Assembly: GCA_014379065.1 (NCBI GenBank)
Contig: JACMMM010000749.1
Location: forward strand, 1-10,349
Reading direction: 5' to 3'
DNA: 10,349 bases
Origin: Saprospiraceae bacterium
GTDB taxonomy: Bacteria > Bacteroidota > Bacteroidia > Chitinophagales > Saprospiraceae
Positions within the stretch are counted from its first letter, which is position 1. Each line of letters opens with the position of its first letter. The notes beneath the pieces were generated by a model, which made no database searches, was not told where the DNA came from, and saw nothing but the letters and a program-made list of their open reading frames with translations. Shown piece after piece: positions 1 through 6,080 of the stretch. Both the position numbers and the translations under genes were made by a program.

Positions 1-1
1 A

Positions 2-271
2 CAATTATTCGACGTGCCGGTGGATCAAAATCGCCTGTTCGCCGGCGAGTTGAACTCCATTGCACTGAGCACCAGAAATACTCCGGCAAAACTACTGGTC
101 GATGAACTGCGCCGCACGTTGCCTGCGGAGGATTGGCCGGCTGAAGGTTACCAGTTCAAAAACAACAAGGGGGAAAGTTGGCTTTGGTTGCTTTTCCTGT
201 TCCTCGCTTTGATCGGTCTGATTTGCACGCTTCGTTACCTGATCCGGGTGCTGCAAAAAGTTGTCTCCTAA
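2..271 (+). CDS. C-terminal part of a tail-anchored membrane protein (5' partial)
   Basis: The reading frame is open to the left edge of the window, so this is probably the C-terminal end of a longer protein. A GTG at 14 could be a start, but nothing marks it as one. The visible part is a soluble stretch of about 60 residues with a mixed helical look (ELNSIALS, KLLVDELRRTLP), then one hydrophobic segment (WLWLLFLFLALIGLICTL), and a short basic tail ending RVLQKVVS. This is a single C-terminal membrane anchor. I do not recognise the family. It begins a run of nine consecutive one-membrane-segment genes and is followed after 24 bases by the next one, which suggests that they are translated together. 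Function unknown. Confidence 0.6.
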   Translation, partial: QLFDVPVDQNRLFAGELNSIALSTRNTPAKLLVDELRRTLPAEDWPAEGYQFKNNKGESWLWLLFLFLALIGLICTLRYLIRVLQKVVS

Positions 272-295
272 AACACTCAAAATCAAAACAAAACC

Positions 296-496
296 ATGAA
301 TAAATTCCTCAAACAACGCTGGGCAATTGCCTTGATGGCAATCGTCATTACTTCTCTGGTGATCGTGTATGTGATTCCAAAACTTCGCAAGAAAACCGTT
401 GCGGCAGCAAATGATGTGATTGCTCCAGCACCCGCTAAGGCTCCGGTTCCAACGACCAAAACACTGGCCGGACCGGTTTCATACAACCCCAACTAA
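296..496 (+). CDS. Small single-pass membrane protein, Pro/Ala-rich tail
   Basis: This 66-residue protein has a basic N-terminus (MNKFLKQRW), one hydrophobic segment at about residues 9-27, then a basic RKK cluster. The tail is low in complexity and rich in Ala, Pro and Lys (APAPAKAPVPTTK), with no cysteine. The start follows a 24-base leader with no G at all. The hydrophobic segment could be read as a signal peptide, but no convincing cleavage site follows it and the basic residues directly after it argue for a membrane anchor. I do not recognise the family. Its size resembles small coat or membrane proteins of membrane-containing or filamentous phages, which is only a resemblance of architecture. 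Confidence 0.65.
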   Translation: MNKFLKQRWAIALMAIVITSLVIVYVIPKLRKKTVAAANDVIAPAPAKAPVPTTKTLAGPVSYNPN

Positions 497-530
497 AAAC
501 TGTCCGAAAGGGTAGGGTAAACACAAGAGC

Positions 531-977
531 ATGAACGCAGTACCGATCATTTTAGGCTTTGTGGGCAAAAACGGAAAATGGCTGCTCCTGGTCTTGCTGA
601 TATTGCTGGCTTGGTACTTCCTCAAACCTTACCTGCGCCGGATTTTTGGTGGAGTACCGGATGATGCCCCCTATTTTATCGGCGGCGGCGACATACTCGC
701 TTCCTTCTATAATCTGCGGAGCAACAAAGCCAATACGCTGTACAAAACCCTGAAAAAGAGTTCGTTCGCCAACGACGGCCGTTGCGCGGCTTTGAAGGAA
801 GCGAACGGCTGGAACGACAATCAGTTGATCCTCATTCACAACCAGTTCAAAAATAAGTATGGGACAACCCTATTTAACATGCTCAACGACATTTACGGGG
901 ACGACTGCGGATTAACTGATTTCGGATTTTTTGACAGCCAATTGAAGGACCGTTTAAGCACACTCGGACTCGTATAA
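531..977 (+). CDS. Membrane-anchored Cys-pair domain protein, paralog 1
   Basis: The protein has 148 residues: one membrane segment at about residues 17-31, a basic flank (KPYLRR, 32-37), a Gly-rich hinge near 51-53 and a soluble C-terminal domain. That domain contains R84-C85, Y110-G111, L114 and C126, matching R-C-x24-Y-G-x2-L-x11-C, which recurs with identical spacing in the genes at 1181 and 1711. Against the domain at 1181, about 16 of 44 positions are identical by eye. The helical rhythm around NKYGTTLFNML resembles the later part of an annexin repeat, but this is only an impression and no calcium site can be shown. The next gene starts four bases after the stop. Function unknown; membrane location is well supported. 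Confidence 0.8.
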   Translation: MNAVPIILGFVGKNGKWLLLVLLILLAWYFLKPYLRRIFGGVPDDAPYFIGGGDILASFYNLRSNKANTLYKTLKKSSFANDGRCAALKEANGWNDNQLILIHNQFKNKYGTTLFNMLNDIYGDDCGLTDFGFFDSQLKDRLSTLGLV

Positions 978-981
978 AGCT

Positions 982-1191
982 ATGGCCATTATTCGAAACG
1001 ACATCGGACCCATCAGCGCCAAAAGCAGCATCAACCTCGTGCTGATCCTGTTTGTCCTGGCCGCAGCCATTTTCCTGCTTTGGAAACAAATCCGGAAAAT
1101 CGTGGCGCCAAGCAATGTAGATGCCGGTTTGTGCAAAGACGATCCGAATTACGCGTACAAAGACCCTGCAAAACATCCAAATGACTGCTAA
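982..1191 (+). CDS. Small single-pass membrane protein with two C-terminal Cys
   Basis: This 69-residue protein has a short N-terminus (MAIIRNDIGPISAKSS), one strong membrane segment at about residues 17-34 (INLVLILFVLAAAIFLLW), a basic flank (KQIRK) and a short tail with cysteines at residue 51 and at the last position, 69. The tail is rich in Asp, Lys, Pro and Tyr. The gene begins four bases after the previous stop, and its own end overlaps the next gene by 11 bases, so coupled translation is likely. It lacks the Y-G-x2-L domain of its neighbours, but the paired cysteines might form a disulfide or pair with the Cys domains next door. No family recognised. Confidence 0.7.
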   Translation: MAIIRNDIGPISAKSSINLVLILFVLAAAIFLLWKQIRKIVAPSNVDAGLCKDDPNYAYKDPAKHPNDC

Positions 1192-1714
1192 AAACCTTCT
1201 TTCTGGCTTTCAATCGTCCCGTTTTTGGACGTATGTGTTATTGGCCTTTGGTATTGGGGTGGTCTTATTGGTCGTGTCGTATTTCATTCGCCGTTCAATG
1301 GCAATGAAAAAGGCCGAGCAATCGGTGGCTTTGGAAAAATATCAGCAGGGTCAGGTCAGTCCGGCCGGCAATCCGGTGCTGCCACCAACCAGCACTCCAC
1401 CTATCAATGCTGGTACGGTTCCCTTGCCACAAGTTGTAAATGACATCCCTTCTTACATCGAGACATTATGCTGGATGACCAGGGAAATTGTAAAAACGGG
1501 TGGCACAAGCGATTGGCGCTGCACGGTCTGCAACAATGTCAAATCACTGGGCGAAAACGATCTGCGATTGTGGGCAAGTGTGTATAAAAACTGGTACGGC
1601 CGCGATCTGAAAACGGACCTGAACGATCAAAAATATTTTGACTGCGGTTGTGTGCCTTTTTTCTGCGGCTGCGGAAAACCGGACATGAGTCGAATCAATA
1701 GCCTCTTCGCATGA
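1181..1714 (+). CDS. Membrane-anchored Cys-pair domain protein, paralog 2, Cys-rich
   Basis: I place the start at 1181, where ATGACTGCTAA overlaps the upstream stop. An in-frame ATG at 1121 would add 20 residues lying wholly inside the previous gene. The 177-residue product has a membrane segment at about 18-36, a basic flank (RRSMAMKK), a Pro/Thr-rich linker (about 58-83) and a soluble domain with R113-C114, Y139-G140, L143 and C155, the same spacing as the paralogs at 531 and 1711. It has extra cysteines at 97, 117, 157, 162 and 164. The set C155-G-C157-x4-C162-G-C164 could bind metal or form disulfides, which is inference. It ends in an ATGA overlap with the next gene. Confidence 0.8.
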   Translation: MTAKNLLSGFQSSRFWTYVLLAFGIGVVLLVVSYFIRRSMAMKKAEQSVALEKYQQGQVSPAGNPVLPPTSTPPINAGTVPLPQVVNDIPSYIETLCWMTREIVKTGGTSDWRCTVCNNVKSLGENDLRLWASVYKNWYGRDLKTDLNDQKYFDCGCVPFFCGCGKPDMSRINSLFA

Positions 1715-2169
1715 ATCAAGAACTGATCAACCCAAAAACCTGGCGATTGCTGCTTAAAATCGGGATCGGATTCGCGGTTGCTTTTGTGGCCATTTGGCTG
1801 ATTGGCTTTCTGCTGAAGACGCTGAAAAAGAACAAGACTGATGCGACCGGACAAACGGCCAATCCGGACGGCACGCCCGGAGGCTGGCAGATCGACATCG
1901 ATAAAGCGTACATCGACCGGATGGCAAAACTTGGGAAGACAGTACACGACGAAAAGGACTACTCAGGCTACAGTAGTGGCCGCTGTGAACTGGTGAATAA
2001 CATCATACAAATGCGTGATGAAGAAATCGTCGCCCTGGTGGAGCTTTGCAAATCGCAATACGGCTTTGACCTGCGCGGCGATGTGACTCAAATGAAAGGC
2101 GACGGCTGCTGGAATCCCTTCGGGAAAGAACAACACGAAGCCGCTGCTGCGAGACTCAAAAACTTTTAA
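1711..2169 (+). CDS. Membrane-anchored Cys-pair domain protein, paralog 3
   Basis: The start ATG at 1711 shares four bases (ATGA) with the stop of the previous gene, a classic sign of coupled translation. The 152-residue protein has a membrane segment at about 17-35, a strongly basic flank (K36, K39, K40, K42), a Gly/Pro linker (47-58), and a C-terminal domain with R91-C92, Y117-G118, L121 and C133. These positions match the paralogs at 531 and 1181 without gaps; about 12 of 44 residues are identical to the domain at 1181. C113 is an additional cysteine. A helix around residues 62-79 precedes the domain. Function unknown. Three diverged tandem copies suggest specialised subunits of one membrane complex. 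Confidence 0.8.
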   Translation: MNQELINPKTWRLLLKIGIGFAVAFVAIWLIGFLLKTLKKNKTDATGQTANPDGTPGGWQIDIDKAYIDRMAKLGKTVHDEKDYSGYSSGRCELVNNIIQMRDEEIVALVELCKSQYGFDLRGDVTQMKGDGCWNPFGKEQHEAAAARLKNF

Positions 2170-2174
2170 CCGGT

Positions 2175-2294
2175 ATGAAAACAAGACAATTAGTATTCCT
2201 GGTAACGGCAAACGTGATTTCCACGGTGCTTGGCGCACTGATTTTGGGATATGTCTTGAACCACATCCAAAAACCGCAACATGAACCTGCTTGA
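2175..2294 (+). CDS. 39-residue single-pass membrane peptide
   Basis: This short gene starts five bases after the previous stop and overlaps the next by 14 bases. The product has a basic start (MKTRQ), one hydrophobic segment at about residues 6-28 (LVFLVTANVISTVLGALILGY) and a polar tail (NHIQKPQHEPA). It could pass for a signal peptide, but the mature part would be almost nothing, so a membrane miniprotein is the better reading. Its support is mainly position: it fills the gap in a tightly packed series of genes of the same architecture. No family recognised. Confidence 0.5.
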   Translation: MKTRQLVFLVTANVISTVLGALILGYVLNHIQKPQHEPA

Positions 2295-2442
2295 TCTGGT
2301 AAACCAACTGACCGAAAAAGGTGTGCAGGTGGAAGTGGCATTCGATCAAAAAACTATCCTGCAATTTATGGCCTGGGGTGTGGCTGCGGCCATTGTTTCC
2401 AGCCTCGTTATTGCATTGATCCGTAAAGCACTGCACGCATGA
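2281..2442 (+). CDS. 53-residue membrane miniprotein, amphipathic N-terminus
   Basis: The product starts MNLLDLVNQLTEKG and continues as a roughly 28-residue soluble, partly amphipathic stretch, followed by a membrane segment at about residues 29-47 (QFMAWGVAAAIVSSLVIAL) and a short basic end (IRKALHA). Its start lies within the last 14 bases of the previous gene, and its stop overlaps the next start as ATGA (2439-2442). The architecture of an acidic amphipathic helix, one membrane span and a basic end resembles the layout of major coat proteins of filamentous phages (pVIII type). That is an analogy of shape only; there is no recognisable sequence similarity and no cleavable leader. Confidence 0.55.
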   Translation: MNLLDLVNQLTEKGVQVEVAFDQKTILQFMAWGVAAAIVSSLVIALIRKALHA

Positions 2443-2597
2443 ACACTGAATTACAGCAACTTATAAACACTGGCTCCATACCATACCGTTATGAAATGGA
2501 CTGGATAAGCGGCCTGTACTTCGCGCTGGCCATCGCGCTGGTGTTGTTTTCTTTTGCCCTTTTACAAGCGCTTGCCTCAATGGTCATCGGCGCATAA
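2439..2597 (+). CDS. 52-residue tail-anchored membrane miniprotein
   Basis: The gene starts in a four-base ATGA overlap with the previous gene. The product has a polar N-terminal half (MNTELQQLINTGSIPYRYEMDW) and a long hydrophobic C-terminal half from about residue 23 to the end (SGLYFALAIALVLFSFALLQALA), so it is anchored by its C-terminus. It is the last of nine consecutive single-membrane-segment genes; a 25-base leader with no G separates it from the first beta-rich gene. No family recognised, function unknown. Confidence 0.55.
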   Translation: MNTELQQLINTGSIPYRYEMDWISGLYFALAIALVLFSFALLQALASMVIGA

Positions 2598-2622
2598 CCT
2601 CAAAAAATCACTCCTAAAACCC
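2598..2622 (+). promoter_or_regulatory. G-free A/C-rich translation leader
   Basis: These 25 bases between a stop and the next ATG contain no G and no Shine-Dalgarno-like run. Leaders of the same character precede the genes at 296, 4105, 5501 and 7057, and three of them are exactly 25 bases long. SD-independent initiation from unstructured leaders is usual in Bacteroidota. I infer that this is the initiation region and that the true start is at 2623 rather than the in-frame ATG at 2554, which lies inside the preceding gene. Confidence 0.4.
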
Positions 2623-3048
2623 ATGTCAAACCACAACGGCTATTTCCAACGCGCCTGCAAAAAACGCCTCATCACCCGTCAGGCGGACCTTAATGCGCAC
2701 GATTTCAAAGTAGCGGCCATCGCTTCGGCAGGCAGCGGCAGTACCTTCAATATTGCTGTGACGCTCGACAATACCGATTTATTCGGTGATGTGGCCAGTT
2801 TTACTCAAACGGGCGCCGCAACGCTATACACGGACGTGGCTGCTGAATCGGTCACTGCGACCGATGCAGGTCCGAACACGACAGGTGCTCCGGCGCATAT
2901 CGCGGTGGCTTTCACGGGGATCACCTCTACATCTGCCATCGTCGGCAACACCTGGAAGGTAGTGTTTGCGAGTGTCGTAGTGATCTGCAAAGACGGTTCT
3001 TCGAAAACCATTGCTTCAGTTGTCAAAACCTTCCCTTCGCCGCTGTAA
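2623..3048 (+). CDS. Beta-rich 141-residue protein, candidate structural subunit
   Basis: The start at 2623 follows a G-free 25-base leader. The product has a basic N-terminus (YFQRACKKRLITRQ), followed by about 115 residues of alternating beta-type sequence rich in Ala, Thr, Ser and Val (FNIAVTLDNTDLFG, HIAVAFTGITS, WKVVFASVVVICKDGSSK). There is no signal peptide and no membrane segment. It is the first soluble protein after nine membrane proteins and the first of the fibre block, so a shell, base or adapter subunit is a reasonable inference. The compact, Ala/Thr-rich beta composition is common in phage capsid, decoration and tail-tube proteins, but I see no diagnostic motif. Other possibility: a fibre adapter. 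Function unproven. Confidence 0.7.
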   Translation: MSNHNGYFQRACKKRLITRQADLNAHDFKVAAIASAGSGSTFNIAVTLDNTDLFGDVASFTQTGAATLYTDVAAESVTATDAGPNTTGAPAHIAVAFTGITSTSAIVGNTWKVVFASVVVICKDGSSKTIASVVKTFPSPL

Positions 3049-3069
3049 ACTGCTTTAGCCACCAAGGGA

Positions 3070-4083
3070 ATGTCCTGCTGCAAACAAGTACCGCGCGTTC
3101 GGATTCGAGGAAGTTTCGTCTACCAGGTTGAAGTAAGCTGGGAAGACAACAATCATTGCCCCAGCGGTACGGCGCGGCAATTGCAGTGGTATTTTTGGGT
3201 AAACGGCCGATTGCGCTTAGTCACGGCATACGGATTGGCTACGGATAACCTGGCTATTGGCACGGATAGCACCTATCAATTCATAAACGATACGGCGGTG
3301 GAGATCACTTCTTTTTTAATCGCTCAGGGTATTGCCGGCATTTTGAACGGCGATATTATTGAGATGCGCGTGAAGGCAAAGAATTGCCAAAATGAAACCG
3401 TTTTAAGCAATCCGGTGCGCATCATCGCCCAGGTAAATCTGACTGAATGCGAGTGTGAATTTGTGACGGCTTATGCAAGTGGACAAACGGGAAATACGGC
3501 AACACAGCCTGGAGGATACATTGAAACGAATGGCCAACTGGTTTTTCTGAATGGGCTATTGAACGGCGAAGGCGAGGACTTTACCCAAACGCCTCTTGAA
3601 GCGAGTGATAAAATCCGATGGGTTACGCTCGATGAAGATTGCGGTGGGAGGATGTTAGCGGAAACGATTACCGGTGTTACCGGATCAGTTCCTGTGCCAC
3701 TGGATTTTAGCAATCTCAATAGTGCGGATTACCTGCTTTTCCGAAACGGGGCGGCACAAAGAAGTTTCTCGGTAATCACGGGCAATCTCACGCCTTCTGG
3801 AGATGCTTCAACTGCTGAGGATAATTGGACTTTCGTCGCACTTACCGGCGGTGAAGGCTGCAAGTTCCAGCGCATTTTGATCAATCCAAGTTTGACCGGC
3901 GCCTCTTTTACCCTTCCAGCGGGTTATTCTGCTGCCAACCAAGGTAAATGGCTGCTATTCGTGAATGAACTTTTACAAGACCCTATTCCGAACGGAAATG
4001 CGAACTATACCATCAGTGGTAGTACCGTTACGCTTTCCGAGGCGGCGAACGGGGATGCAGTTTGGATCATCGTGATGAATTAA
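3070..4083 (+). CDS. Phage fibre-like protein with three degenerate repeats, no signal peptide
   Basis: The 337-residue protein begins MSCCKQVPRV and has no signal peptide. Residues about 10-125 look like beta sandwiches of the Ig/fibronectin type (FVYQVEVSWEDN, LQWYFWVNGRLRLVTAY, IIEMRVKAKNC). The C-terminal part has three degenerate repeats at about 155-187, 220-258 and 293-336, each of the form hydrophobic-x-F-x-N-G/E, then a Gly/Asp-rich turn, then a closing strand such as DKIRWVTL, NWTFVAL or DAVWIIVM. Such 'VNG ... gD' repeats are common in phage tail-fibre and baseplate proteins. Eight cysteines (3, 4, 30, 106, 127, 129, 191, 264) are unusual for an intracellular structural protein. 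It probably links the base to the exported fibres downstream, which is inference. Confidence 0.7.
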   Translation: MSCCKQVPRVRIRGSFVYQVEVSWEDNNHCPSGTARQLQWYFWVNGRLRLVTAYGLATDNLAIGTDSTYQFINDTAVEITSFLIAQGIAGILNGDIIEMRVKAKNCQNETVLSNPVRIIAQVNLTECECEFVTAYASGQTGNTATQPGGYIETNGQLVFLNGLLNGEGEDFTQTPLEASDKIRWVTLDEDCGGRMLAETITGVTGSVPVPLDFSNLNSADYLLFRNGAAQRSFSVITGNLTPSGDASTAEDNWTFVALTGGEGCKFQRILINPSLTGASFTLPAGYSAANQGKWLLFVNELLQDPIPNGNANYTISGSTVTLSEAANGDAVWIIVMN

Positions 4084-4104
4084 CCCTAAAAAACCCAAAA
4101 AGCC

Positions 4105-5475
4105 ATGAAAGGCAATGTCCTCCAAAAACTGATTTTTTTTCCCATTTTGCTGCTTTGTAGTATTGGAATCCATGCCCAAATTAATCCCACGACACAGATC
4201 AAACGGGCAGTAGGCAAAGACACCATTTTGGTGTCCGATGCAACAGGCAAATTTCAATACAAACCTGTTTCGGCATTGAATACTCTACTGACGAACTATT
4301 ACACGTCTGGAGCAAGCAATCCTTCCGGCACTCCAAGTGGTGTTCAAGGTGTGATTTATTACAACAGCGCAACGGGTAATCTTTTTCATTGGAATGGCAC
4401 GACTTGGGTCGTAATGGCTTCGATTATTTCAGGTACCACGAATCCTTCCGCCGCACCGGTGGCAGGTCAGGGCCCCATTTATGTCAATTCAAATACTGGA
4501 ATGCTGTTTGTCTGGAATGGATCGGCATGGGTTGCAGCAATAATGACTGTCTCTAATGGTCTCACCAAAACCAACTCGAATGTTACGCTTGGCGGCAACT
4601 TAACGGGTCTGACCACCCTGAACGGTCAGAATCTCTACGGGATGTTTTTTGATGATTTGACGAGTTTTCAAGTCATCGTGGATAACCCATCATCGAGCGC
4701 TACTACCTCCTTCAACCTGGCATCAGCAGTTTCAGCGCCCTCCAGGATCCTGAGTTCAACAACAGCGAATCCAAATATTTACGGACAACTGCTGGTGGAT
4801 GCCGATGGCCCCAGCACGAAACTCGAACAAGTGGGCGTAGGCAAATCGTCCGGACTTTACCTGCTTGATGCCGGTATTGCACAGTTGAAATCCAGTAGTA
4901 GCACGGGAGAACGTACCATCCAATTAGATACTTCTGGCTCCTACATTACCAATCTACCCAATAAAACCAGCGAAACGTATGCGGTTTATCTGAATGAAAC
5001 AACGGGCAAGTTGAGTAAAGGTGTGCCATCGGGTGGTGGAGGCGGTAGTGGAATTGTGGCATATTCCGCAGGCGCCGGGGCCATTGTAACAGCCACAGGC
5101 ACAGGTGTAACATTTACACGCACGACTTCTTCCAACTGGACGATAAGTATTCCAACCGGAGTAGAACTCTTGTCCTTTGACATTCATTCAACAGCTTCGG
5201 AATCAGCCACTTCCGCTTTGGATCTGGATTTTGTGTGGACCGGTTCGCGTCCGTACAATCAGAATACTTCAGCGGATATGACGGACGCAAAAATTCCGCT
5301 TCTTACTACCCTGAAAAAAATCACCCCGGCCACCTATCCGACAACCGCTGCCGGTAATAACCCAGCCTGGACGGCAGACGTGACCAGTGCCGGAACCCTG
5401 CGGATTTCTACTACGGAATTTACGGAAGTAGGCTCGGGTGGCGCAAATTCAACTCAAATCAAAGGATCATTTTAA
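4105..5475 (+). CDS. Exported phage fibre-like protein 1
   Basis: The 456-residue protein has a Sec signal peptide (basic start, hydrophobic LIFFPILLLCSIGI, cleavage after HA, mature end Q25). Two copies of a fibre module follow at about residues 72-103 and 112-143 (NP-S-x-P ... G-IYYNSATG-LFHWNGTTWV). Next comes a segment of the NGLTKTNSNVTLGGNLTG type found in many tail fibres (about 150-170), a long beta-rich shaft, a Gly-rich hinge (SGGGGGSG, about 309-316) and a C-terminal domain of about 100 residues after ELLSFDIHS. No membrane anchor, T9SS sorting domain or S74 chaperone domain was seen. An adhesive or receptor-binding fibre is the likely role; the signal peptide points to the periplasm or cell surface. 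The start follows a leader with only one G. Confidence 0.8.
   Translation: MKGNVLQKLIFFPILLLCSIGIHAQINPTTQIKRAVGKDTILVSDATGKFQYKPVSALNTLLTNYYTSGASNPSGTPSGVQGVIYYNSATGNLFHWNGTTWVVMASIISGTTNPSAAPVAGQGPIYVNSNTGMLFVWNGSAWVAAIMTVSNGLTKTNSNVTLGGNLTGLTTLNGQNLYGMFFDDLTSFQVIVDNPSSSATTSFNLASAVSAPSRILSSTTANPNIYGQLLVDADGPSTKLEQVGVGKSSGLYLLDAGIAQLKSSSSTGERTIQLDTSGSYITNLPNKTSETYAVYLNETTGKLSKGVPSGGGGGSGIVAYSAGAGAIVTATGTGVTFTRTTSSNWTISIPTGVELLSFDIHSTASESATSALDLDFVWTGSRPYNQNTSADMTDAKIPLLTTLKKITPATYPTTAAGNNPAWTADVTSAGTLRISTTEFTEVGSGGANSTQIKGSF
4318..4416 (+). repeat. Fibre module repeat, copy 1 of 2
   Basis: This encodes residues 72-104 of the fibre-like protein at 4105. The pattern is N-P-S, Pro, Gly-rich turn, I-Y-Y-N-S-x-T-G, L-F-x-W-N-G-T-x-W-V. 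It pairs with copy 2 at 4438-4536. The unit resembles the short 'YIDTTTG ... YYWDGSAWV' blocks of many phage tail fibres. Confidence 0.7.
4438..4536 (+). repeat. Fibre module repeat, copy 2 of 2
   Basis: This encodes residues 112-144 of the same protein and shares N-P-S, G-x-IY-x-NS-x-TG and LF-x-WNG-x-x-WV with copy 1, 120 bases upstream. The copies have diverged at DNA level, so the duplication is not recent. Confidence 0.7.
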
Positions 5476-5500
5476 ACCACAAATCACCTAAACCTCAATC
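5476..5500 (+). promoter_or_regulatory. G-free A/C-rich translation leader
   Basis: The 25 bases before the thermonuclease start contain no G and no Shine-Dalgarno-like sequence. They match in length and composition the leaders at 2598-2622 and 7032-7056, which supports the start at 5501. Confidence 0.4.
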
Positions 5501-6013
5501 ATGAGAAACCTTTTCAAATTCGCTTTTGTCCTGGGCACCTTGCTATTGTCGGAAGAAATCACGAGCGCACAAACACCTCAGAACTCTGTAAAAGTCCTGG
5601 CCGTCCACGACGGCGACTCTTACAAAATCCAATTGATCGAACCCACCTGGGTGCGCATCATGGGAATTGATTGTCCGGAGATTATCTCCAATCACATTAC
5701 CGAAAACCAGCCCTACGGCGTGGCCATCGGCGACAGCATCCGGCAGATTTTGAAAGGCCAAAATGTGGACATTCAAATTTATGGCAAGGACCAATACGGG
5801 CGCACCCTGGCAAAAATCACCTTCCAGGGACAAGACCTGGCCGACTATATTTTATCCAAAGGCTGGGGGCATTATTTATCGCCGAGTAAGTTCGACAACG
5901 CGACCCGCTTGAAGTATCGTAAAAGCCGGGACATCGCAAAAAAGAACCACCTGGGCATTTGGGCCGGCAATGCCACGAACCCTAAAACCTGGCGGAAAAC
6001 GCATTGGAAATAA
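5501..6013 (+). CDS. Secreted thermonuclease (staphylococcal nuclease-like, SNase domain)
   Basis: The 170-residue protein carries a signal peptide with predicted cleavage after TSA (mature end Q24), although two Glu at 18-19 near the cleavage region are unusual. The SNase domain covers about residues 29-160. The residues matching the S. aureus nuclease active site are present: D39 in HDGDS (Asp21), R52 and D57 and E60 in VRIMGIDCPEI (Arg35, Asp40, Glu43), and R101 in YGRTL (Arg87). Family members are calcium-dependent enzymes that cut DNA and RNA, so an active exported nuclease is expected. Its place between fibre genes, with no gap over 67 bases, is unusual. Possible roles are destroying extracellular DNA, blocking incoming DNA or clearing DNA slime; none can be chosen from sequence alone. 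Confidence 0.92.
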   Translation: MRNLFKFAFVLGTLLLSEEITSAQTPQNSVKVLAVHDGDSYKIQLIEPTWVRIMGIDCPEIISNHITENQPYGVAIGDSIRQILKGQNVDIQIYGKDQYGRTLAKITFQGQDLADYILSKGWGHYLSPSKFDNATRLKYRKSRDIAKKNHLGIWAGNATNPKTWRKTHWK

Positions 6014-6080
6014 ATTGATGAAGCGATCCCGCTGCGGCTAAATTTTTTGACCTACACCATATTATTACGATACCCCCAAA
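6014..6080 (+). promoter_or_regulatory. Longest gap in the cluster, possible internal promoter
   Basis: These 67 bases form the widest spacer in the window. They contain an AT-rich stretch (TTTTTTGACC, then TATTATTACGATAC) that could be read as a weak promoter, with a TTGACC box and 17 bases to ATACCC, or with the TTTG element of Bacteroidota promoters. No good TAnnTTTG box was found at the expected distance, so support is weak. The end (CCCCCAAA) again lacks a Shine-Dalgarno sequence. Confidence 0.2.

Noticed and set aside
1121..1180. Extended start for paralog 2 at 1121
   Set aside because: The extra 20 residues lie fully within the previous gene and are basic and unrelated to the N-termini of the paralogs; the ATG at 1181 overlapping the upstream stop fits better.
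2281..2442. Filamentous phage major coat protein (pVIII)
   Set aside because: The acidic amphipathic helix, membrane span and basic end match in outline, but there is no cleavable leader, no sequence similarity and no Zot-like gene in view; kept only as an analogy.
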